Positions 41,464 through 47,739 of a stretch of 47,739 nucleotides of DNA are shown here, piece by piece. The notes beneath the pieces were generated by a model that was given only the letters and a program-made list of their open reading frames with translations, ran no database searches and had not been told where the DNA came from. The stretch is from an uncultured Alphaproteobacteria bacterium (GTDB lineage Bacteria > Pseudomonadota > Alphaproteobacteria > RF32 > CAG-239): NCBI GenBank assembly GCA_944391345.1, contig CALXTE010000014.1, forward strand, positions 1 through 47,739, written 5' to 3'. Position 1 is the first letter of the stretch; the number at the start of each line of letters is the position of its first letter. A program made the translations under genes and the position numbers.

Positions 41464-44102
41464 GTTGATTTTTTACCTTCGTCTTTAGCATCCCCATTTT
41501 CAGTTACGTCAATGGAAGAACTTTCGTGGCTGTTATAAAGAATAACGGGCTCTGACGATTCGGTTGCCTCGGAAGCGCCACTTTCAGAAGCTGTGTCATT
41601 ATCATTAAAAGAGCGACGTCCGCGATTCCGACGGCGGTCTCTTCTGTCAAAGCGATTTCTGCGGTCACGTTTGCCGCGTCCCTTGCGGAAGGATTCATTT
41701 TCCTCTGTCTGCGGTGCGTTGTCAGCCTCTGCTGCCTCAGAAACTTCATTAATTTCATTAGTATCAGTTTCTTCCTGAGCCGTGTCTTGAGCTTCGGAAT
41801 AAATATCATCAAAACCTTTAACCGTTTCAGCCGCCGGCCGTTCGTCTTTAGCCGATGGTTTAGGTGTTTTAATCCGTTCTATTCTATAGTCCTCAACGCA
41901 CTTCATTGCATTATCCGCGCTGATAAAAATAGTCAGATTATAGCGCTTTTCAAGAGCAATGAGAGCATCACGTTTTTGGTTAAGAATATAGATTGCCACA
42001 TCAGCCGGCACAAAAACATTCAGACCGGTTGCACGGCTCTTAATTCCTTCTTCTTCAATGGCTCTCAAAATAAGCGTGCAACTGGACTCAATCGTGCGTA
42101 TAAGACCTTTTCCGTGGCAGAAGGGACAAACTTTATAATTACTTTCAAAGAATGAAGAATGCATTCTCTGACGAGAAATTTCGAGCAAACCAAAGCAGCT
42201 CATTTTAGCAATCTGTACGCGAGAACGGTCATCCTTCATGGCTTCTTTCATGCGCTTTTCGATAGCCAGATTGTTTTTGGGGTCTTCCATATCAATAAAG
42301 TCAACAACAATCAAACCGGCCAAATCACGCATACGGAGTTGACGTGCGATTTCATCTGCCGCCTCAAGATTGGTTTTTAGTGCCGTCTCTTCAAGGTCTT
42401 TTTCTTTAGTGGCACGACCGGAGTTCACATCAATAGAAACCAGAGCCTCGGTCGGATTAATAACGAGATAACCGCCGGATTCGAGTTGAACATTGGTATC
42501 ATGAAGCTTGTCCAGCTGAGATTCTACCTGAAAACGCTGGAACAACGGCAGGTCATTTTTACGGTTACTTTTGATTTTGCGCATATTTTGCGGTGCCAGC
42601 ATTTTAATAAAATCGCGGGCCGTGCGATAAGCATTATCCCCGTCCACAATAACCTCGGCCATATCGCGAGTAAACATATCGCGCAAAGCACGTTTAATCA
42701 AATTTCCTTCTTCGTGGATGAGAATAGGCGCTTTTGACTTTAATGCCGCAACACGAATGTTATTCCATGTGCGAATAAGATAGTTATAGTCGCGCACAAT
42801 ATCGGCTTTTGATTTTTCTTCACCGGCGGTGCGAACAATCATAGACATATCCATGGTCAAAGGTAGCTCTTTAACAATGTCTTTCAAGCGCTTGCGGTCG
42901 GTTGCATTTGTAATTTTGCGTGAAACACCGCCACTTTTAATTCTGTTCGGCATCAAAACGCAATAACGTCCGGCCAAAGAGATATAAGTGGTCAGGGCAG
43001 CACCTTTATTGCCGCGCTCTTCTTTAACCACTTGAACCAGCAAAATCTGCCCTTCTTTGATGACATCTTGAATCGTGCTTCGGTGATAAAGTTTCCTGAC
43101 TTTAAGCAGCTTGCGCTGGAGTTCAAAGTCAACTTCCATATCGTCATCATCATCGTCATCATCGGCCACCTCGGCAGAGGCATCGGTTGAATCGGCAATG
43201 CTTTTGTTTACGCTTTCATCTTTTGGCGAATCATTGCCAGAGGCTGTATCCACTTGGCTTGCCACAACCTCGTCATGCTCATCATGGTCAGCTTCGGCAG
43301 AAACGGATTCGTCATCATCAGCCGCATCTTTGCTTAAAACTTTAAGCTCTTCTTTGGGGGCAGAAAATTTTCTGCGACGAAAACGTTTTTTTCCGTGATA
43401 CGGACGCTTTGGCTTGTTCTCTTCATTACTGTTTTCAGAAATTGTTTCAGCTTCGCCCAAGGTGTTTTCAGAAGCTTCCGCATTTTGGACAACTTCTGCG
43501 GAGATGTCCTGAGTATCAGCAACTTCAGCAGAAATTGTCTCGTTTTCAAAGGACACTTCTTCAACTTCTATCGGCGTTTGAACTTCAAGAGAAACCTGAT
43601 TTTCAGCTTCGGGCGACACGCTCTCGACAGACATGGAAACTTCTTGTGCCGCAGATGTATTTTCAGAGGTCTCATTTTCCTCCGCCTGAGCAGCTGCGGC
43701 GGCGGCAGCTTCTGCTTCAGCTTTAAGGCGCTCTTCGCGACGGCGCGCTTTTTCGGCGCGGATTCTTTCTCTCTCGGCCTCTTTGTCTTTAAGATATTGC
43801 TTTTTAGCCTCAATAATATCATCAACTTCTTTATCGACTTCGGCGATCACCTCATCAGAGATATTATAATAATCGGGATGAATTTCACCAAAAGCCAAAA
43901 ATCCGTGGCGATTCCCGCCATAATCTACAAAAGCGGCCTGAAGAGAAGGCTCAATTCTCATAACTTTTGCAAGATAAATATTTCCTTTAATTTGTTTGCG
44001 ATTTGTTGATTCAAACTCAACATCTTCGATTTTATTTCCGTCAACGACGACCACTCTTGTTTCTTCGGGTTGGGTATCGTCGATGAGCATTCTTTTAACC
44101 AT
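41439..44102 (-). CDS. rne: Ribonuclease E
   Basis: Large endoribonuclease organising RNA decay and rRNA processing, 887 residues. The S1 domain begins at residues 35-80 (KGNIYLAKVMRIEPSLQAAFVDYG, GFLAFGEIHPDYY) and is interrupted by a long charged Ala/Glu/Asp-rich insertion (about 95-325), then resumes at DVIKEGQILLVQVVKEERG. The catalytic part has LVSIDVNSGRATKEK with Mg-binding Asp, and the zinc-link is CPFCHGKG. The C-terminal tail is Arg/Asp-rich (RRDRRRNRGRRSF). The reading frame extends upstream, but the ATG at 44102 gives the usual MVKRMLIDDTQPEETRVVVV start and has GGGAG 7-10 nt upstream. bepA follows with overlap. Confidence 0.94.
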   Translation of the reverse strand: MVKRMLIDDTQPEETRVVVVDGNKIEDVEFESTNRKQIKGNIYLAKVMRIEPSLQAAFVDYGGNRHGFLAFGEIHPDYYNISDEVIAEVDKEVDDIIEAKKQYLKDKEAERERIRAEKARRREERLKAEAEAAAAAAAQAEENETSENTSAAQEVSMSVESVSPEAENQVSLEVQTPIEVEEVSFENETISAEVADTQDISAEVVQNAEASENTLGEAETISENSNEENKPKRPYHGKKRFRRRKFSAPKEELKVLSKDAADDDESVSAEADHDEHDEVVASQVDTASGNDSPKDESVNKSIADSTDASAEVADDDDDDDDMEVDFELQRKLLKVRKLYHRSTIQDVIKEGQILLVQVVKEERGNKGAALTTYISLAGRYCVLMPNRIKSGGVSRKITNATDRKRLKDIVKELPLTMDMSMIVRTAGEEKSKADIVRDYNYLIRTWNNIRVAALKSKAPILIHEEGNLIKRALRDMFTRDMAEVIVDGDNAYRTARDFIKMLAPQNMRKIKSNRKNDLPLFQRFQVESQLDKLHDTNVQLESGGYLVINPTEALVSIDVNSGRATKEKDLEETALKTNLEAADEIARQLRMRDLAGLIVVDFIDMEDPKNNLAIEKRMKEAMKDDRSRVQIAKMSCFGLLEISRQRMHSSFFESNYKVCPFCHGKGLIRTIESSCTLILRAIEEEGIKSRATGLNVFVPADVAIYILNQKRDALIALEKRYNLTIFISADNAMKCVEDYRIERIKTPKPSAKDERPAAETVKGFDDIYSEAQDTAQEETDTNEINEVSEAAEADNAPQTEENESFRKGRGKRDRRNRFDRRDRRRNRGRRSFNDNDTASESGASEATESSEPVILYNSHESSSIDVTENGDAKDEGKKSTWWRKLIS

Positions 44103-44188
44103 AATAAACTCCCAATAAAACAGCACGCGCAAAGGCGGCAGATTATAAACACTGAGGGCTGGCCAAAAAAAGAATTGATAAAACACAC

Positions 44189-44221
44189 GTCGTCCGCATC
44201 ACAAAACAGCAAAAGGACGAC
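44189..44221 (-). promoter_or_regulatory. Hairpin in the rne leader
   Basis: GTCGTCC and GGACGAC enclose a 19-nt loop, about 90 nt upstream of the rne start, in an unusually long gene-free stretch (44103-44589). Rne leaders in other bacteria form hairpins used for autoregulation. Nothing else could be recognised in this stretch, apart from a weak amiC promoter (TTGCAA at 44506, 17 bp, TATTAA). Confidence 0.5.
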
Positions 44222-44589
44222 AACAGCGAATGAATCGCCACAAAACCTTCGATTCTGTCTTCATGACAAAACAAAGGCTACCAAAAATCTTTTTCTTCCG
44301 AACAGCGCTGAATTATTCTTGCTTATTTATGCCGCTTTCGGAGCAAACCCTATAAAAAACTTTTCACGCTGTTATGATTGTTTTCAAAAAGCATAGAGGC
44401 GTCAAAAACATTTGAAACTATACACAAAGAAAAACGCCGAGTAACACAAAGAAAACTCATAACAAACAACAGAATATACGAATTGTTTAAAAAAACAACA
44501 AATTTTTGCAAAAAAGCAATATATTTTTTATTAACTCAATGGTAAGAACTATGAGATAGAATAATAAGAAGGAAAAACGGCAAAGAACG

Positions 44590-45843
44590 ATGATAAAAAC
44601 ATTAAAACATATAAGGACAATGGCGGAACGATGGCTAAAAACCATTTTTCCGGCATTTTTGCTTGTTTTTGCTTTGATGTTTAACCATTCTGCCAAGGCC
44701 GATGAAATCAGTTCTTTAAGAATAGGTCAGGGCATCGGAACCGTGCGCATTGTTCTGGATTCAGACAGCAAGTTTGAATATAAGGCTTTTTTGCTGGGGT
44801 CGCCGTCAAGATTGGTGATTGACACTTATGGGATAGATGTCAATCCGGATATAGAACACCAAATCACCAAAAATAATTTAATCAAGTCAGGGCGCATCGG
44901 CACCATAGAAAGTGACGGCCGCCGCATTGTTTTTGATTTAGCCAAACCTGCCGTAATCAAAAAGGCATTTATGCTGGCACCGCAAAGCAATTTTGGTTGG
45001 CGATTTGTGATTGATGTTGAGTTGGTTTCGCAAAGGGAGTTTAATTCAAAAATCGGCACCAGTCATGCTTATACCAGCCATGATAATCCCCAAAGCTATG
45101 CTGAAAGAAAAACACAAAAAAGCAGTGAACCCAAAAACAGCGAAAACATAAAAAAAGTCATTGTACTTGACCCCGGGCACGGCGGCAAAGACCCCGGAGC
45201 AATCGGCTATTCGGGTATGTATGAAAAAAACATTACGCTGGCCATGGGTAAAGAGCTTAAAACCATGCTTGATAAAACCGGAAAATATAAGGTTTACCTA
45301 ACCCGCAGCACCGACAAATTTATTCCTTTGCGCGACAGAGTAAAGATTGCCAGAAAATACAAGGCCGATTTGTTTATTTCTCTGCATGCTGATAGCACCA
45401 AAAATCGCAGCGCCAAAGGTCTGTCTGTTTATACCTTGTCCGAAACCGCATCAGACAAAGAAGCCGCCGCTTTGGCTGAACGCGAAAATAAAGCCGATGT
45501 GATTGCCGGTCTTAATTTGGTCGAACATTCAAAAGAAGTGTCTGATATTTTAATAAATCTGGCACAAAGAGAAACAATGAACCGCTCATCAGAATTTGCA
45601 ACTTTTATGGTGCAGGAAATGAGAGACGAAGCAAAGCTTGTAAATGATACCCATCGTTTTGCCGGTTTTGCGGTGTTAAAAGCGCCGGATGTTCCGTCTG
45701 TTTTGCTCGAGATGGGATATTTGTCAAACCGCGTTGAAGAGAGGTTGCTCAAACAACAAAGTTATCGCAAAAAGCTTGCGGCAGCCACCACCAGAGCTAT
45801 AAATCGCTATTTTGAAAATATGAAACACGCTTCATTATTTTAG
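44590..45843 (+). CDS. amiC: N-acetylmuramoyl-L-alanine amidase with AMIN domain
   Basis: Cell-wall amidase that cuts septal peptidoglycan during daughter-cell separation. Signal peptide up to about residue 37 (FALMFNHSAKA), AMIN domain (residues 40-150; GIGTVRIVLDSDSKFEYKAFLL), linker, and Amidase_3 domain with zinc ligands H197 (DPGHGGKDPGAIG), E212 (YEKNITL) and H266 (SLHADS); the catalytic glutamate is in SVLLEMGYLS. Length 417 is typical. AmiB/AmiC are not distinguished here with certainty. The ATG at 44590 has AAGGAAAAACGG a little far upstream; an in-frame ATG at 44620 is possible. Confidence 0.92.
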   Translation: MIKTLKHIRTMAERWLKTIFPAFLLVFALMFNHSAKADEISSLRIGQGIGTVRIVLDSDSKFEYKAFLLGSPSRLVIDTYGIDVNPDIEHQITKNNLIKSGRIGTIESDGRRIVFDLAKPAVIKKAFMLAPQSNFGWRFVIDVELVSQREFNSKIGTSHAYTSHDNPQSYAERKTQKSSEPKNSENIKKVIVLDPGHGGKDPGAIGYSGMYEKNITLAMGKELKTMLDKTGKYKVYLTRSTDKFIPLRDRVKIARKYKADLFISLHADSTKNRSAKGLSVYTLSETASDKEAAALAERENKADVIAGLNLVEHSKEVSDILINLAQRETMNRSSEFATFMVQEMRDEAKLVNDTHRFAGFAVLKAPDVPSVLLEMGYLSNRVEERLLKQQSYRKKLAAATTRAINRYFENMKHASLF

Positions 45844-45860
45844 TCCTTAAATAAAAAAGC

Positions 45861-45891
45861 AGCTCTCGTTCAATGCGAGAGCTCTTTTTTT
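45861..45891 (+). terminator. Terminator of amiC
   Basis: AGCTCTCG, 7-nt loop, CGAGAGCT, C and a T-run, 17 bp after the amiC stop. Confidence 0.9.
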
Positions 45892-45923
45892 CACCACACT
45901 TCCATCTCAAAACAAAAATAATT

Positions 45924-45952
45924 TTGCATGCTTAGCAATTTTATGCCATAAT
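45924..45952 (+). promoter_or_regulatory. Family promoter copy 5
   Basis: TTGCAT, 17 bp, CATAAT, then CGAGTCGTGAAGGCAAGC and the family start. TAGCA...TGCCA keeps the palindrome with one mismatch. The similarity to the 17.0 kb copy runs from TTTTTTCACCA into the first codons. Confidence 0.82.
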
Positions 45953-45986
45953 CGAGTCGTGAAGGCAAGCTATGAAAGGTAATATT

Positions 45987-46126
45987 ATGTTGAATTCGCA
46001 ACAAGATGCGGTTTAGATAGTAATAGTTTCAGCGCGTGGCGCTCTTACTTTAGAAGTAGCAATGGTTTTGAGGACCGCAACGGAAAGCTTACCAGCCGTG
46101 AGGTCCGCCCGGTGCTCGAGTTCTAG
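45987..46126 (+). pseudogene. Collapsed family gene: start joined to lectin-domain tail
   Basis: An intact family leader and start (MLNSQQDAV) runs after nine codons into a stop (46014-46016). In another frame the sequence continues directly with the last ~36 codons of a lectin-like domain (from 46016; AWRSYF, then a variable stretch, then EVRPVLEF and stop at 46124-46126). The whole middle of a two-gene or fused family locus is missing, so this is a deletion remnant, not a functional gene. The tail sequence matches none of the three complete copies at the variable positions, so it represents a fourth variant. A terminator follows at 46144. Confidence 0.88.
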
Positions 46127-46143
46127 CTTATCGTAAAAAATAC

Positions 46144-46170
46144 AAGGAGCATTAAGTCGCTCCTTTTTTT
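46144..46170 (+). terminator. Terminator after the remnant
   Basis: AAGGAGC, 8-nt loop, GCTCCTT and T-run. It would end any transcript from family promoter copy 5 before the EGF-repeat gene. Confidence 0.85.
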
Positions 46171-46179
46171 AATTGTTTA

Positions 46180-46208
46180 TTGAATTTTCATAAATTATGT
46201 GTTAACAT
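46180..46208 (+). promoter_or_regulatory. Possible promoter of EGF-repeat gene
   Basis: TTGAAT, 17 bp, TAACAT, about 35 bp before the start. It is unrelated to the family promoter; the -10 is weak. Confidence 0.45.
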
Positions 46209-46243
46209 AGAAATATTAAGGGAAAAACCAGAAAGGGTCTATT

Positions 46244-47739
46244 ATGGGAAATTCACAAAAATTAAAGCTTTGCGCAATAGCTTTTTTGTTGGCGGGGCTG
46301 TTTTCATTTAATGCCGCGGCTACTGTATGTTTTATTACAGATACAGGTGAATGCAAAGGTTTTGAGTTTAGTAATTCAACAGATTTTGAAGGGGGAAGGA
46401 ATACCCCGGGCTATGGTGATGATTATAATTTAGATAGTCAAGATCGTTGCAGAAATGAAGGTTACACAGTCGGATCTTGTCCCGAAGGCTACAAACCCAG
46501 TGGAAAAAAATGCCCTTATGGCCCTTATTATACAGATTGCACGGAAGAATGTCCTTCTAATTACGTATTTTGTGATGATCCGTTCATCGGTGTTGGCGAA
46601 GCATGCGGCGGGAAATATGCATTTTGCTGCCAAAACTGCGGAAGCGAATACTCTTATACCCAGATACCTGAAGGCTATGTCCAAGATGGCGAAGGCTGCT
46701 ATGATTGCAGTGGACAATATAAATATAAAATTAAAGAAAATAGCTGTGACGGATATTCTGAATGCGGTGGCCTAGGAGCCGATCCGGCAGCAACCATATG
46801 TTATAGTGGATCTACAATAAAATATAGCAAATGCAATGACTGCGCTTACAAGGGAACTTTAAAAACTTGTCCGAAACATGCGTTTTGCAGTCTTGAAGAA
46901 TGTTCACAATTATTATACATCACAGGCTGTGAAAAAGGATATATGATGGATGTTTCTGGCCAAAGCTGTATTTCGGAGAATCCTTGTGAAGATGTCACCT
47001 GTGGTGCCAATGCCACCTGCTCAAACGGCACCTGCCTCTGCAACAGTGGCTACGAAGGTGACGCAAACACCGGCTGTACCCCGATAGATAAATGTGCAAA
47101 CGTAACCTGTGGAGCAAACGCGACCTGCTCGAATGGCACCTGCCTCTGCAAAAATGGTTACGAAGGTGATGCAGACACTGGCTGTACCCCGATAGATAAA
47201 TGTGCAAACGTAACCTGTGGAGCAAACGCGACCTGCTCGAATGGCACCTGCCTCTGCAAAAATGGTTACGAAGGTGATGCAAACACCGGTTGTACACCAA
47301 TAGATAAATGTGCAAACGTAACCTGTGGAGAAAATACTTATTGTTATAACGGAGAATGTTTCTGCAACGCAGGTTATGAAGGTAATCCTGATAGCGGATG
47401 CACTAAAATAGATGAGTGCAAAAACACAACCTGTGGGGAAAATGCCTATTGCTATGACGGAAAATGCTATTGTAATATGGGTTACGAAGGTAACGCAAAC
47501 AGCAGCTGTACACCGATAGATAAGTGCAAGAACGTAACCTGTGGTGCAAATGCAACCTGCTCAAATGGTAGCTGCGTCTGCAACAGTGGTTACGAAGGTA
47601 ATGCAAATACCGGCTGTACACCGATAGATAAGTGCAAGAACGTAACCTGTGGTGCAAATGCCACCTGCTCAAATGGTAGCTGCGTCTGCAACAGTGGTTA
47701 CGAAGGTAATGCAAATACCGGCTGTACACCGATAGATAA
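46244..47739 (+). CDS. Secreted Cys-rich family protein with tandem EGF-like modules (3' partial)
   Basis: Open reading frame from an ATG at 46244 (AGAAAGGG upstream) to the end of the window without a stop, 498 codons so far. Signal peptide MGNSQKLKLCAIAFLLAGL. Residues about 27-245 are a third variant of the family N-terminal module: VCFITDTGEC, CRNEGYTVGSCPEGY, KKCPYGPYYTDC, NYVFCDDPFIGVGEACGGKY, IPEGYVQDGEGCYDC, CDGYSECGGLG, CSQLLYITGC. It lacks the LHTHL segment seen in the others. From residue 248 on, 36-residue modules follow with C-x4-C-x5-C-x4-C-x-C-x11-C, the spacing of EGF domains, and linkers PIDKC or KIDEC like those of calcium-binding EGF modules. The protein continues past the window, so its C-terminus and anchoring are unknown. 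Confidence 0.88.
   Translation, partial: MGNSQKLKLCAIAFLLAGLFSFNAAATVCFITDTGECKGFEFSNSTDFEGGRNTPGYGDDYNLDSQDRCRNEGYTVGSCPEGYKPSGKKCPYGPYYTDCTEECPSNYVFCDDPFIGVGEACGGKYAFCCQNCGSEYSYTQIPEGYVQDGEGCYDCSGQYKYKIKENSCDGYSECGGLGADPAATICYSGSTIKYSKCNDCAYKGTLKTCPKHAFCSLEECSQLLYITGCEKGYMMDVSGQSCISENPCEDVTCGANATCSNGTCLCNSGYEGDANTGCTPIDKCANVTCGANATCSNGTCLCKNGYEGDADTGCTPIDKCANVTCGANATCSNGTCLCKNGYEGDANTGCTPIDKCANVTCGENTYCYNGECFCNAGYEGNPDSGCTKIDECKNTTCGENAYCYDGKCYCNMGYEGNANSSCTPIDKCKNVTCGANATCSNGSCVCNSGYEGNANTGCTPIDKCKNVTCGANATCSNGSCVCNSGYEGNANTGCTPID
46985..47739 (+). repeat. Seven tandem 108-bp EGF-like units, array continues or ends beyond window
   Basis: Units begin at 46985, 47093, 47201, 47309, 47417, 47525 and 47633, exactly 108 bp (36 codons) each; the window ends one base before unit 7 is complete. 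Units 2 and 3, and units 6 and 7, are nearly identical (units 6 and 7 differ at one base in what is visible), whereas units 4 and 5 are more divergent (CGENTYCYNGECFC type). This indicates recent expansion by unequal recombination. Confidence 0.95.

Noticed and set aside
46995-47729. Minus-strand frames opposite the EGF-like array
   Set aside because: Repeat-driven shadows; the plus frame has signal peptide, family module and regular cysteines.
46985-47739. Regular 108-bp repeat as a possible CRISPR array
   Set aside because: Units are head-to-tail coding repeats without spacers, in frame with the upstream gene.

Overview
The window looks like a chromosomal segment of an uncultured, host-associated (gut-type) alphaproteobacterium with moderately AT-rich DNA. 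The inference rests on lineage-typical genes and arrangements: TrcR (DUF1013), FliX, a Cys-poor alphaproteobacterial DksA, a short RNase E/G beside maf and yacG, an RNase E with a long acidic insert in its S1 domain, 6S RNA directly after zapA, and mraZ-rsmH-ftsL-ftsI. No 16S sequence is present, so the exact taxon cannot be given.

Housekeeping blocks, left to right: gltX, tadA, an RsuA/RluB-type pseudouridine synthase and rsmD (0.1-3.4 kb); a YmdB-type phosphoesterase, 6S RNA, zapA, a ThiE-like protein, efp, a degenerate inositol monophosphatase, an OmpA-like protein with an 11-fold repeat, and rpmE (5.5-10.6 kb); two unknown proteins, trcR, an AI-2E-type transporter, small secreted proteins and a HAD phosphatase (10.6-17 kb); a lipoprotein, an outer-membrane barrel, a pilin-like protein, fliX and dksA-maf-rng-yacG (18.8-23.5 kb); ftsI-ftsL-rsmH-mraZ, rnpB, lpxC, bamD and recN (25.2-33.3 kb); gap, pgk, a large unknown protein, an M48 protease, rne and an amidase (35.6-45.8 kb).

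The striking content is a dispersed family of secreted, cysteine-rich, modular proteins placed between these blocks at about 3.4-5.4, 17.1-18.8, 23.7-25.1, 33.4-35.4 and 45.9-47.7 kb. Each has a signal peptide, and all but the two short downstream partner genes share a long Cys-rich N-terminal module. The ends differ: nothing further, ~37-residue Cys modules, a DUF1566/C-type-lectin-like domain ending in VRPV.xF, or a tandem array of at least seven EGF-like modules. Five loci carry nearly the same promoter and leader (TTG-type -35, exactly 17 bp, TATAAT-type -10, then GAGTCGTGAAG.CAAGC), in three cases with a recognisable 16-bp palindrome over the spacer and -10.

The tails of the lectin-like domains are hypervariable between paralogues and dominated by NNC/NNT codons interleaved with fixed positions. 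That is the pattern left by adenine-directed mutagenesis in diversity-generating retroelements (DGRs), but no reverse transcriptase or template repeat lies in the window. A collapsed copy near 46 kb joins a family promoter and start directly to a lectin tail, which indicates deletion or recombination between family members. My best reading is a co-regulated, modular and possibly diversified surface or secreted protein repertoire; function and diversification mechanism are inference.
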